Positions 1 through 7,586 of a stretch of 64,000 bases of DNA are shown here, piece after piece. The position numbers and the translations under genes are program-made. A model generated the notes under the pieces. The model made no database searches, was not told where the DNA came from, and was given only the letters and a program-made list of their open reading frames with translations. This stretch comes from Leuconostoc gelidum subsp. gelidum KCTC 3527. Its GTDB lineage: Bacteria; Bacillota; Bacilli; Lactobacillales; Lactobacillaceae. Position 1 is the first letter of the stretch. The number at the start of each line of letters is the position of its first letter. Location: the NCBI RefSeq assembly GCF_000166715.1, contig NZ_AEMI01000036.1, positions 1 to 64,000 on the forward strand. Direction: 5' to 3'.

Positions 1-75
1 CTGTCTAGAGTAGTTTACGACTTTTTAATATGGATAGGTTAAAAAGTGCTAAAGATGTACACTTATTCGTTAATA

Positions 76-720
76 TTATTGAAGACCAGTTTGCAATTTA
101 CTACTTGCAATGAGTTTGAGATTATCTGCATCTCCTGTTGGAGTGAATACAATGGAGACTTTGATGCCACTTGTGCTTTGCCATGTGGCGTATAATTGAT
201 CACTGGCTATCATGTAGGTTGGTGGACCATAAGTGGCATGTACTTGATCGTAAGTTGCAGAACCTATACTAACTGAATTATAGGTTGCTGCTGACCATTT
301 GCCAAATGACACAGGCGCTGCTGATGCATTAGGCTGTTGGACTACACTTGAAGCGGTAGAGGAGGAGGTAATCGAACTTTCTGTTGTTGTGTTGTCTGTG
401 ATCGGTGTTTGTGTCGCATCATTTGTGGCAATGCTAATGGCAGAAGAAGCAGCCGAACTGGCTGCTACAGGTGCTTGAGTGACTGTAGTTGATTCACTTG
501 CTTGTAATTCAGATGTACTGGATCCAGCGACTGTTGAAGATGCCTTTTTGCTGCTTTTATGTTTTTTTATTGACGTGGATTCAGAAACATTATTTTTGGC
601 AGTTGTTTGGTTGTTGCGACCTAAAACAACAAAAATAATAAGCACTGCAATAATAAAGGCTAAAAACGCAATGAGCGTATTGCGTAATTTGTGTGACTTT
701 TTAAATGGTTTACGTTGCAT
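76..720 (-). CDS. Membrane-anchored extracellular protein of unknown function
   Basis: A 214-residue protein with a basic N-terminus (KKSHK) and one hydrophobic segment at about residues 12-34, fitting an uncleaved N-terminal anchor with the rest outside the cell. Residues ~38-135 form a low-complexity Ser/Thr/Ala linker typical of surface-exposed proteins in lactic acid bacteria. The last ~75 residues make a compact domain with a G-x-x-TYDQV-x-x-x-YGPP pattern and a C-terminal beta-rich stretch. It resembles small SmpA/BLIP-like domains of the DUF3862 type; this is pattern-based and unconfirmed. The gene is monocistronic and divergent from the RNase J gene. No catalytic motif is visible and the role is unknown. 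Confidence 0.75.
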   Translation of the reverse strand: MQRKPFKKSHKLRNTLIAFLAFIIAVLIIFVVLGRNNQTTAKNNVSESTSIKKHKSSKKASSTVAGSSTSELQASESTTVTQAPVAASSAASSAISIATNDATQTPITDNTTTESSITSSSTASSVVQQPNASAAPVSFGKWSAATYNSVSIGSATYDQVHATYGPPTYMIASDQLYATWQSTSGIKVSIVFTPTGDADNLKLIASSKLQTGLQ

Positions 721-795
721 AATAAATTACATGCAGATAAGTAGCGTCTACATATTCCTTTCCTAACAATATGATACCAGAAAAGATGTAAAGTA

Positions 796-804
796 TGTTA
801 AAAT
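796..804 (+). promoter_or_regulatory. Putative extended -10 promoter of the RNase J gene
   Basis: TGTTAAAAT matches an extended -10 (TGn plus TAAAAT). No good -35 is seen 17 bp upstream. The implied leader to the ATG at 931 is about 120 nt. At 899-918 it carries a perfect 9-bp inverted repeat, TATAAATAG-GT-CTATTTATA, touching the Shine-Dalgarno AGAGGAAAG. Confidence 0.35.
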
Positions 805-930
805 AGATATAATTACGTATCGAGACAAAAAATGGGATAACCTCAGCGTTTTAGAAACCAGCAGTGTCCACTTGTTATATTTACGAAAAATAATGACTTA
901 TAAATAGGTCTATTTATAGAGGAAAGAATT

Positions 931-2733
931 ATGACGGATTTAAGTATTATTCCATTTGGCGGTGTGCGCGAAAATGGTAAAAACATGTATGCAATTACTG
1001 TAAATGATCAAATTTTTATTTTTGATGCAGGACTAAAATATCCAGAGACAGACCAGTTAGGTGTCGATGTGGTAGTCCCTGATTTTGACTATTTTATTAA
1101 AAATAGTGATAAAATTGCGGGTGTTTTTTTGACACATGGGCATGCTGATGCAATCGGTGCGCTACCATACTTTTTGCAACAAGTACAAGCGCCTATATTT
1201 GGTTCAGAATTGACCGTTGAATTAGCGAAATTAGCTATCAAAGATCAGCACGCACTTGAAGATTATGATGATTATCATGTTGTTAATGAGAAAACAGAAA
1301 TTGATTTCGGACAGGTTACAGTGTCGTTTTTTAATACAACACATTCCATACCAGAATCATTAGGCATTGTTCTAGCTACGCCTTATGGGCAAGTTGTGTA
1401 TACTGGCGATTTTAAATTTGATCAAACAGCAAATTCGTATTACAGTACAGACATCGCACGTTTAGTCGAAATAGGACAAGGGAAAGTGCTAGCTTTATTA
1501 GCAGATGCAGCTGGGACAGGTAATGAACTGAATTCTGTCAATGAGTCAAAAATTAGTGAATATATTCTTGAAACCTTTAGAGAAAATAATAAAAAGCGTA
1601 TTATTGTAGCGGCTGTTGCATCAAATATTCAACGTATTCAACAGGTCATAGATGCAACTGTGGCAACCAAACGACAGTTAGTTTTGTCTGGCAACGATAT
1701 TGAAAATGTTGTTCGAACTGCAATACGCTTACGTAAATTGAATTTACCAGTGCCTGAAAATAAATTATTTGTCAATCTTAAAAATGCTAAAAACTTACTT
1801 GCTTCAGAAACTGTTATTCTTGAAACAGGCCGAATGGGAGAGCCCATTAAACATTTAAATCGTATGGCTAATGGGGAAGATCCGTATGTTCGTATTGGCG
1901 AAGATGATTTGGTATTTATTACAACAACGCCGTCAACAGCTATGGAAAGTGTCGTAGCAAAGACACGAGATATGCTTTTTAAGCAAGGTGCAGATGTTAA
2001 ACAAATTAGTAGTGATTTGCGCTCAAGCGGTCATGCATCACGTAATGATTTACAAATTATGATTAATGTGCTAAAACCCGAATATTTCATGCCAGTTCAG
2101 GGAGAATATCGTGTCATGACAACTGCAAAAGCTGCAGCTGAGGAAGTTAATATTGCTGAAGATCATATTATGATGGCTATGAAAGGTGATCAATTCAAAT
2201 GGTTAAAAGATCATTTTGAATTGCAAGATTCCTTTACAGTTGGGGAAACTTTGATTGATGGCGCAGGCATTGGTGATATTGGTAATGTTGTTTTACGTGA
2301 TCGCCGTATTTTATCAGAAGACGGTATTTTCGTTTCTGTTGTAACAATTGATCGAAAGAAAAGACAAGTTGTTTCTAAGCCTAAATTGACATCACGTGGT
2401 TTTGTTTATGTTAAGGCAAATCGTGATTTGATGAAAGAAGCCTCTGATTTAACAGTTAAGCAGATAGAAAATTACCTCACCACGACTAAGAGCTTCGATT
2501 GGAATGAACTTAAGAATGGTGTACGAGAAGTTGTATCGCGCTACTTATTTGAACAAACACGTCGTCGTCCAATGGTTATGCCTGTTGTAATGGAGGTCAA
2601 CCAAAACAGACGACCAGCAGCTCATAAATCGGTGCAAATAGCCGGACAGCAACGTAATCGGCAAATGTCAAAAATAGAAAATAAACAATCTAAAAAGCAA
2701 AATACTAAACCTACAGCAAAGACTGTAAAGTGA
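931..2733 (+). CDS. rnjB: Ribonuclease J2-type metallo-beta-lactamase RNase
   Basis: A 600-residue RNase J family protein (metallo-beta-lactamase plus beta-CASP domains, C-terminal J domain) that acts in mRNA decay and rRNA maturation. The canonical HxHxDH metal site is degenerate here: H69-G-H71-A-D73-A74, so the last His is Ala. The J1 motif SDST is replaced by ADAA near residue 191, and the HGEYR motif is QGEYR (Q390). H138, D160 and H368 remain. Such losses are characteristic of J2 paralogues, which are weak nucleases and assemble with J1, so J2 is favoured. J1 would have to lie elsewhere in the genome. The start is supported by AGAGGAAAG 5 nt upstream. The basic tail (~residues 555-600) is low complexity. 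The stop codon overlaps the next small reading frame by one base (TGATG). Confidence 0.9.
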   Translation: MTDLSIIPFGGVRENGKNMYAITVNDQIFIFDAGLKYPETDQLGVDVVVPDFDYFIKNSDKIAGVFLTHGHADAIGALPYFLQQVQAPIFGSELTVELAKLAIKDQHALEDYDDYHVVNEKTEIDFGQVTVSFFNTTHSIPESLGIVLATPYGQVVYTGDFKFDQTANSYYSTDIARLVEIGQGKVLALLADAAGTGNELNSVNESKISEYILETFRENNKKRIIVAAVASNIQRIQQVIDATVATKRQLVLSGNDIENVVRTAIRLRKLNLPVPENKLFVNLKNAKNLLASETVILETGRMGEPIKHLNRMANGEDPYVRIGEDDLVFITTTPSTAMESVVAKTRDMLFKQGADVKQISSDLRSSGHASRNDLQIMINVLKPEYFMPVQGEYRVMTTAKAAAEEVNIAEDHIMMAMKGDQFKWLKDHFELQDSFTVGETLIDGAGIGDIGNVVLRDRRILSEDGIFVSVVTIDRKKRQVVSKPKLTSRGFVYVKANRDLMKEASDLTVKQIENYLTTTKSFDWNELKNGVREVVSRYLFEQTRRRPMVMPVVMEVNQNRRPAAHKSVQIAGQQRNRQMSKIENKQSKKQNTKPTAKTVK

Positions 2734-2840
2734 TGAAATTTAAAATTATTTCACCAAAAATTCAAGATTATTTAAATATAAATCTAGAAAGGAAATGTGT
2801 CTTTGATCAGCATACACACAAAGCCACACTTGTTTTATGA
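2733..2840 (+). CDS. Possible 35-residue coupling peptide between rnjB and the TPR gene
   Basis: A short frame starts at the ATG overlapping the rnjB stop (TGATG) and ends in a TGA overlapping the next gene's ATG (ATGA). Both junctions are classic translational-coupling geometries. The frame encodes 35 residues and has only a weak ribosome site (GTAAAG). It may exist solely to carry ribosomes to the TPR gene, whose own Shine-Dalgarno lies ~43 nt from its ATG. No homologue is recognised, so this is tentative. Confidence 0.35.
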   Translation: MKFKIISPKIQDYLNINLERKCVFDQHTHKATLVL

Positions 2841-3766
2841 CACAAGAAAATCAACTATCACCAAAGCTAAGAAGCATGATTGATCGTGCACATACTGAAA
2901 TGAAACAAGAAAATTGGCATGATGCTGCAGAGACTTTGACAGAATTGTATGATTCCTTGTCTACATTCGAGGTGAATTATCGCTTAGTAACGTCATTATT
3001 TATGGATGAACAGTATCAATTAGCATCTTCATATGCAGATGATTTTCTATTGAACTACCTTGAAGAAGAAAGCGATTTTCGAATGGTCGTTGCACTGGCG
3101 ATTCAAAACCAAAGTTTTGTTTACGCACAACAATTGGCAATGTTGTGGGATAACTTAGATACACAGAAAAAGGTATCACAAGAAATACGTGATGCTGAAG
3201 CAAAAGCAGTGGAAACAATGGCTACAACATTTCAAACAATTTCGCGACAGTTTTATCATCTTAGTGATTATAGTATTATTGAACAACGCGATAGATATGA
3301 GTCGGCAAGACATCTGCCGGTGTCACAATTTGTTATTGGTGCAAAATATCTGCTCGTAGATCCCTATGCGACACCAATTATTCGAGCAACATTGCTTGAA
3401 GACTTGCAAAAATTACGAGTCTCTGAAAGCATACAATATCGTTGGCTGGATGATGAATTATACACGATTAAATTAAGTGAGTTGCCATTGCTGACAAATT
3501 CTAAAATTTTTGAAGATATTGCTGATTTTCTTGACGAAAAATTAGGCAATGAGGATCCAATTGCTATGGATATGCTGGCGCAACAAGTCCGGTTTGAATT
3601 AACCTTACTCTATCCACGTGTCGAAGAGGTTGTGACAGATCCAGAAGGTTGGGTGGAAGCAAGTATTGATCGGTACTATGAACATAAAAATATAACTGAA
3701 ACTGTTATGCAAAAAAAATGGCATGAAAAAGTTAGAAGCCTTACTGAAAATTTTTTTGAAAATTAA
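2837..3766 (+). CDS. TPR-like helical protein of unknown function
   Basis: A 309-residue, all-helical acidic protein. The first ~110 residues read as tandem helix pairs (NWHDAAETLTELY, QYQLASSYADDFL), consistent with tetratricopeptide-like repeats. No signal peptide or membrane segment is present. Proteins of this type commonly sit between RNase J and tuf in lactic acid bacteria, which makes an RNA-turnover or translation-related role plausible, but that is only context. Initiation is unusual. The best Shine-Dalgarno (AGAAAGGA, 2786-2793) is 43 nt from the ATG. A hairpin (2796-2804/5 with 2819-2828, one mismatch) lies between and would bring it to ~10 nt. Coupling to the preceding 35-codon frame is the alternative. 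Confidence 0.8.
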   Translation: MTQENQLSPKLRSMIDRAHTEMKQENWHDAAETLTELYDSLSTFEVNYRLVTSLFMDEQYQLASSYADDFLLNYLEEESDFRMVVALAIQNQSFVYAQQLAMLWDNLDTQKKVSQEIRDAEAKAVETMATTFQTISRQFYHLSDYSIIEQRDRYESARHLPVSQFVIGAKYLLVDPYATPIIRATLLEDLQKLRVSESIQYRWLDDELYTIKLSELPLLTNSKIFEDIADFLDEKLGNEDPIAMDMLAQQVRFELTLLYPRVEEVVTDPEGWVEASIDRYYEHKNITETVMQKKWHEKVRSLTENFFEN

Positions 3767-3778
3767 TTAAGAAAACTG

Positions 3779-3807
3779 TTTACATTTTCTTAATAACTCG
3801 GTATAAT
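3779..3807 (+). promoter_or_regulatory. Strong sigma-A promoter of tuf
   Basis: TTTACA (3779-3784), a 17-bp spacer and a perfect TATAAT (3802-3807). It lies immediately after the TPR gene, so tuf has its own strong promoter, as expected for a highly expressed gene. Confidence 0.8.
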
Positions 3808-3929
3808 AATTTTTGGCTTCAATAGCCGGAAAAACGCAATTAACTGTTGTCTTTTGATGGCTTGCGTTGTAAAATATATTTATAAACATTTTCCAGATTA
3901 CTGGTAAATGAATTTTGGAGGAAACTACA

Positions 3930-5117
3930 TTGGCTAAGGAAACTTACGTTCGCACTAAGCCCCACGTTAACATTGGTACTATTGGACACGTCGATCATGG
4001 AAAGACGACTTTAACAGCCGCAATCTCAAAGGTATTGGCTGAAAAGCAAGGTATCGTAGCTACTGATTTTGCTGAAATCGATAATGCTCCTGAAGAAAAA
4101 GAACGTGGAATCACGATCAACACTTCGCATATCGAATATGAAACAGAAGCACGTCATTATGCTCATATCGACGCCCCTGGTCACGCCGATTATGTTAAAA
4201 ACATGATTACTGGTGCTGCTCAAATGGATGGTGCTATCTTGGTTGTTGCTGCAACTGATGGTCCTATGCCACAAACACGTGAACATATTTTGTTGGCACG
4301 TCAAGTTGGTGTTGACTATTTGGTTGTGTTCTTGAACAAGACAGATTTAGTCGACGATGAAGAATTAATTGAATTAGTTGAAATGGAAGTTCGTGAATTA
4401 TTGTCAGAATATGACTTCCCTGGTGATGATATTCCTGTACTTAAGGGTTCAGCTTTGAAAGCTCTTGAGGGTGACCCTGAACAAGTTAAGGTTATCGAAG
4501 AATTGATGGATACTGTTGATTCATATATTCCAGAACCAAAGCGTGAAATTGACAAGCCTTTCTTGATGCCTGTTGAAGATGTATTCACAATTACTGGTCG
4601 TGGTACAGTTGCTTCTGGTCGTGTTGACCGTGGCGTATTGACTACTGGAACTGAAATTGAAATCGTTGGTTTGAAAGAACAAATTCAAAAGACTACTGTT
4701 ACAGGTATTGAAATGTTCCGTAAAACTTTGGAAGAAGCTCAAGCTGGAGATAACATCGGTGCATTGTTGCGTGGTGTTGATCGTAGCGATATCGAACGTG
4801 GTCAAGTTTTGGCACAACCAGGTTCAATTAAGACTCACAAGAAGTTTAAGGCTGAAGTCTATGTTCTTTCTAAGGAAGAAGGCGGACGTCATACACCATT
4901 CTTTACAAACTACCGTCCACAATTCTATTTCCATACAACTGATGTTACAGGTGTTGTTGAATTGCCAGCAGGTGTAGAAATGGTTATGCCTGGTGATCAA
5001 GTGACATTCGAAATCGAATTGATTTCACCAGTTGCTATTGAACAAGGTTTGAAGTTTACTGTTCGTGAAGGTGGCCATACTGTTGGTGCCGGCACAGTTA
5101 CAGAAATCGAAGATTAA
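3930..5117 (+). CDS. tuf: Elongation factor Tu
   Basis: EF-Tu, the GTPase that delivers aminoacyl-tRNA to the ribosomal A site; 395 residues. G1 is GHVDHGKT, the switch II region has DAPGH, and G4 reads NKTD rather than the usual NKCD. Domains II and III follow in full. The start is taken as TTG at 3930, because it is 8 nt after a strong GGAGG (3917-3921) and gives the family N-terminus [13 protein letters not shown]; an in-frame TTG at 3915 lies within the ribosome site and is unlikely. It has its own promoter and its own terminator, and codon use is visibly biased compared with neighbours. Confidence 0.98.
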   Translation: MAKETYVRTKPHVNIGTIGHVDHGKTTLTAAISKVLAEKQGIVATDFAEIDNAPEEKERGITINTSHIEYETEARHYAHIDAPGHADYVKNMITGAAQMDGAILVVAATDGPMPQTREHILLARQVGVDYLVVFLNKTDLVDDEELIELVEMEVRELLSEYDFPGDDIPVLKGSALKALEGDPEQVKVIEELMDTVDSYIPEPKREIDKPFLMPVEDVFTITGRGTVASGRVDRGVLTTGTEIEIVGLKEQIQKTTVTGIEMFRKTLEEAQAGDNIGALLRGVDRSDIERGQVLAQPGSIKTHKKFKAEVYVLSKEEGGRHTPFFTNYRPQFYFHTTDVTGVVELPAGVEMVMPGDQVTFEIELISPVAIEQGLKFTVREGGHTVGAGTVTEIED

Positions 5118-5129
5118 TTATTTTTTAAG

Positions 5130-5153
5130 AGTGCGCTTTGGCGTGCTTTTTTT
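5130..5153 (+). terminator. Rho-independent terminator of tuf
   Basis: A 7-bp stem (AGTGCGC / GCGTGCT, two G-U pairs) with a TTTG loop and a run of seven T. Confidence 0.75.
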
Positions 5154-5173
5154 ATGCGATAATTTTTCAAATT

Positions 5174-5208
5174 AAAAAACACATGATATCAAGTATCATG
5201 TGTTTTTT
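5174..5208. terminator. Bidirectional terminator between tuf and the small leftward gene
   Basis: A perfect 15-bp stem (5174-5188 with 5194-5208), loop TCAAG, with six A on one side and six T on the other, so it can work on either strand. It ends directly at the stop codon of the leftward small frame at 5209. Confidence 0.85.
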
Positions 5209-5350
5209 CTATTTCTTTTCGGTATCTGATTTTGATTCACGGCCTAGAGCAGCAGCGCGTGCCTCTTCAGCAGTATCTTCAATTGGTAACGAAATTAGAT
5301 CATCGAATGAATTTACCAACTGTTCTTCTTGATTAACAATTTTTGCCATA
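5209..5350 (-). pseudogene. Small acidic protein gene with a frame break at an A6 run
   Basis: A leftward gene with a strong ribosome site (GGAGG about 6 nt before the ATG at 5350). The ATG frame stops after five codons (Met-Ala-Lys-Asn-Cys-stop). If one A is removed from the A6 run at codons 3-4, the frame opens to the TAG at 5209 and gives a sensible 46-residue acidic peptide rich in Glu, Asp and Ala, containing SFDDLISLPIEDTAEEARAA. Good ribosome site, terminator immediately after the stop and protein-like composition argue that this was or is a gene. The break may be a mutation, a sequencing error in a homopolymer, or slippage. The protein is not recognised. Confidence 0.5.
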
Positions 5351-5383
5351 ATATACCTCCATTTCTGATAGTATAACGCATTT

Positions 5384-5440
5384 TATATGCAATTATATGC
5401 AAATATTCAAAAATTATATGTATAATATGTGCATATAATA
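5384..5440. promoter_or_regulatory. Candidate operator: tandem and inverted TTATATGCAA repeats
   Basis: TTATATGCAA occurs twice in perfect tandem (5384-5393, 5394-5403), a 10-bp period equal to one helical turn. Its inverse TGCATATAAT occurs at 5431-5440. TATAAT sequences at 5422-5427 and inside the inverted copy are possible -10 elements for the ABC ATPase gene. The region is divergent, so a bound regulator could affect both genes. The regulator is unknown. Confidence 0.45.
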
Positions 5441-5485
5441 TATTTTCATGTATACTTATATATAGGTATAAAAGGGAGCGATTAA

Positions 5486-6220
5486 ATGACTGAACTATTA
5501 ACGATAACTAATTTAAAGAAGCAATATGGTAATAAAATTATTTTTGACCAAGTCAATGCAAAAGTCAAGCAGGGTGAAGTCATTGCAATATTAGGCCCAT
5601 CGGGTGCTGGAAAATCAACTTTTTTACGAGCAATTAATTTGTTGGAGGCACCCACTGCTGGTGAGGTTATATTTGAAGGAAATGAATTAACCAATTTGGC
5701 TGAAAAAGAACTGGATATTTTGCGTGAAAAAATCGGAATGGTATTTCAGAGTTTTAATTTATTTCCTAACCTGACTGTTATTGAAAATATTAAGTTGGCA
5801 CCAATGAAAGTTAAGAACCTGTCTGATGCCGAAGCAACACAATTGGCAGAAAAACTATTAAACCAAGTTGGCTTAGTGGATAAACAAAGTGTTTATCCTG
5901 TTAGTTTGTCTGGTGGACAGCAGCAGCGTGTGGCGATTGCAAGAGCACTTGCGATGTCTCCTGACGTATTATTGTTTGATGAACCAACGAGTGCATTAGA
6001 TCCAGAAATGGTTGGTGAAGTATTAAATGTTATGAAGCAGTTGGCAGAAGATGGTATGACTATGTTAGTTGTGACACATGAGATGGGATTTGCACGAGAA
6101 GTTGCTGATACAGTTTGGTTCATGGCCGATGGTGGTATTCAAGAAATATCAGAACCAGAAATTTTTTTTAGTGCACCTAAAACACAACGTGCTAAAGATT
6201 TTTTGAACAAAATACTATAA
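5486..6220 (+). CDS. glnQ: Polar amino-acid ABC transporter ATP-binding protein
   Basis: A 244-residue ATPase of the polar amino-acid uptake (GlnQ/HisP/ArtP) family. It has Walker A GPSGAGKS (residues 37-44), Q-loop [10 protein letters not shown], signature LSGGQQQR, Walker [15 protein letters not shown] and the H-loop [10 protein letters not shown]. It powers import from the cytoplasmic side of the membrane. No permease or binding protein is adjacent, so it is an orphan ATPase here. The SBP-permease fusion at 26917-28392 conversely lacks an ATPase and is a natural partner. The substrate is probably glutamine or a related polar amino acid, by inference. A terminator follows at 6234. Confidence 0.88.
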   Translation: MTELLTITNLKKQYGNKIIFDQVNAKVKQGEVIAILGPSGAGKSTFLRAINLLEAPTAGEVIFEGNELTNLAEKELDILREKIGMVFQSFNLFPNLTVIENIKLAPMKVKNLSDAEATQLAEKLLNQVGLVDKQSVYPVSLSGGQQQRVAIARALAMSPDVLLFDEPTSALDPEMVGEVLNVMKQLAEDGMTMLVVTHEMGFAREVADTVWFMADGGIQEISEPEIFFSAPKTQRAKDFLNKIL

Positions 6221-6233
6221 ATTTTTGAAATTT

Positions 6234-6254
6234 GAGCTAATTAGCTCTTTTTTT
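6234..6254 (+). terminator. Terminator after glnQ
   Basis: The palindrome GAGCTAATTAGCTC is followed by seven T. It lies only ~15 bp before the rpiA start, so rpiA needs its own promoter or read-through. Confidence 0.75.
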
Positions 6255-6268
6255 GTTATTATAACAGT

Positions 6269-6964
6269 ATGGATAATATTAGTTTAGAAAAGCAACATGC
6301 GGCTATTGCAGCAACGTTGCTTATAAAAAATGGCATGACAGTTGGATTAGGAACAGGATCAACAGTTACATTTTTTTTGAATGCACTTGCCAAACGTATA
6401 CGACGAGAAAATTTATCAATTACAGGTGTCACAACCTCTTTTAAAACTGAAATAATTGCACAAAATCTTGGCATTAAAATAGTTGACATAGATGATGTGG
6501 CAACTATTGACTTAACTATAGATGGTGCTGATGAAGTGGATTATGATATGAATGGCATTACGGGCGGTGGGGCAGCTTTTTTAATGGAAAAAATTGTTGC
6601 AAACAATTCAAAACGTATTGTTTGGATTGTTGATAGTCAAAAGGTGCATTTAAAATTAGGTTTGATGCCGTTACCGCTGGAGGTTGTACCATTTGGGAGT
6701 GATAAGTTGATGACAGAATTGACTAAACAACATTTATATCCGACATGGCGAAAAAAAGACGGAAAACTTCTTGTTACGGACATGGGGCATTATATTGTTG
6801 ATTTATCTTTAAAGACAATTGATCAACCATATGAATTGGCGCGTTACCTGGATGGGAAAATTGGTATTGTAGAGCATGGCTTATTTTTAGATATAGCGGA
6901 TGAAATAATTATTGGTACCACTACTGGTGTCGAGTACTTGTTTCGCAGTGATTTACAGAAATAA
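6269..6964 (+). CDS. rpiA: Ribose-5-phosphate isomerase A
   Basis: Interconverts ribose-5-phosphate and ribulose-5-phosphate in the pentose phosphate pathway, and so supplies PRPP for the purine genes in this window. At 231 residues it is full length. Family motifs are GTGSTV (residues 28-33), TIDGADEVD and GGGAAFLMEKIV, the last carrying the catalytic Glu; the C-terminus has GIVEHGLF and a GTTTGVE pattern. No Shine-Dalgarno is visible in front of the ATG, and the segment between the upstream terminator and the start is only ~14 bp. Initiation on a very short leader is therefore possible. Confidence 0.95.
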   Translation: MDNISLEKQHAAIAATLLIKNGMTVGLGTGSTVTFFLNALAKRIRRENLSITGVTTSFKTEIIAQNLGIKIVDIDDVATIDLTIDGADEVDYDMNGITGGGAAFLMEKIVANNSKRIVWIVDSQKVHLKLGLMPLPLEVVPFGSDKLMTELTKQHLYPTWRKKDGKLLVTDMGHYIVDLSLKTIDQPYELARYLDGKIGIVEHGLFLDIADEIIIGTTTGVEYLFRSDLQK

Positions 6965-6986
6965 ATGAAAGTAGACTTAAAAGCGC

Positions 6987-7015
6987 TTACATTATAAATT
7001 CAGAAGCGGTATAAT
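6987..7015 (+). promoter_or_regulatory. Promoter of the universal stress protein gene
   Basis: TTACAT (6987-6992), 17-bp spacer, perfect TATAAT (7010-7015). The leader to the ATG at 7082 is ~60 nt and holds a strong GGAGGAG at 7039-7045, unusually far from the ATG. Confidence 0.55.
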
Positions 7016-7081
7016 GAACTTGTAATAATAAATCATGCGGAGGAGATTGTCACGCAAAAATGCGTAGCATAATAACTGATT

Positions 7082-7519
7082 ATGGCATACAATAATATTT
7101 TAATAGCAGTTGATGGATCAGAAGTGTCAAACTTGTTAATCAAAAGAGTTCATGAGTTTGTGCCTGAGGCACATATTGATATTTTGATTGTAGTAGATAC
7201 AAGTGGTGGGTATTTCGGCACAATTGTTATGAATGCTGACATTGTTTATCAGATGGAACAGGATGCTGAAAAAGTAATTAATAAAGCGTATGACTATGCT
7301 AAATCAATAGGGCATGCTGATACGGATGTTCATGTACGTTTTGGCGCACCTAAGCAAGTTATTGCACGTGATTTTCCGAGAGATCATAAAAATGATTTAA
7401 TCGTGGTTGGAGAAACTGGACTTAGTCGGTTACAACGTGCGATGGCTGGAACGATACCATCATTTGTAACACATACAGCAACGACCGACGTGCTTATTAT
7501 GCGTACGGGAAAAAATTAA
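7082..7519 (+). CDS. Universal stress protein (UspA family)
   Basis: A single UspA domain of 145 residues. It starts with the usual YNNILIAVDGSE and ends with the ATP-binding signature G-2x-G-9x-G-T (GETGLSRLQRAMAGT), so it belongs to the nucleotide-binding subclass. Cytoplasmic, usually dimeric, induced by stress in other bacteria; the precise role is unknown. It is monocistronic. The ribosome site GGAGGAG is 36 nt from the ATG. An ACGCA-AAAA-TGCGT hairpin lies between, and an alternative ATG at 7060 opens an 11-codon frame overlapping the start, so leader-peptide or structure-assisted initiation is possible. The stop codon lies at the edge of a 66-bp perfect palindrome. Confidence 0.88.
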   Translation: MAYNNILIAVDGSEVSNLLIKRVHEFVPEAHIDILIVVDTSGGYFGTIVMNADIVYQMEQDAEKVINKAYDYAKSIGHADTDVHVRFGAPKQVIARDFPRDHKNDLIVVGETGLSRLQRAMAGTIPSFVTHTATTDVLIMRTGKN

Positions 7520-7583
7520 TCAGTATTATTTAAAAGGCCAAGAAATTTTATAAAATTTCTTGGCCTTTTAAATAATACTGATT
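7518..7583. repeat. 66-bp perfect palindrome acting as a bidirectional terminator
   Basis: Bases 7518-7550 and 7551-7583 are exact reverse complements (33 bp each) with no spacer. It lies between two convergent genes, overlapping the last two bases of the usp stop codon and ending 4 bp before the ppi stop. A GGCC-centred part flanked by A/T-rich arms gives a terminator on both strands. The perfect symmetry is far beyond what termination needs. Confidence 0.9.
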
Positions 7584-7586
7584 TGA

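Noticed and set aside
5138-5332. 64-codon plus-strand frame after tuf
   Set aside because: Starts in the tuf terminator and runs through a second terminator; antisense to the better supported leftward small gene.
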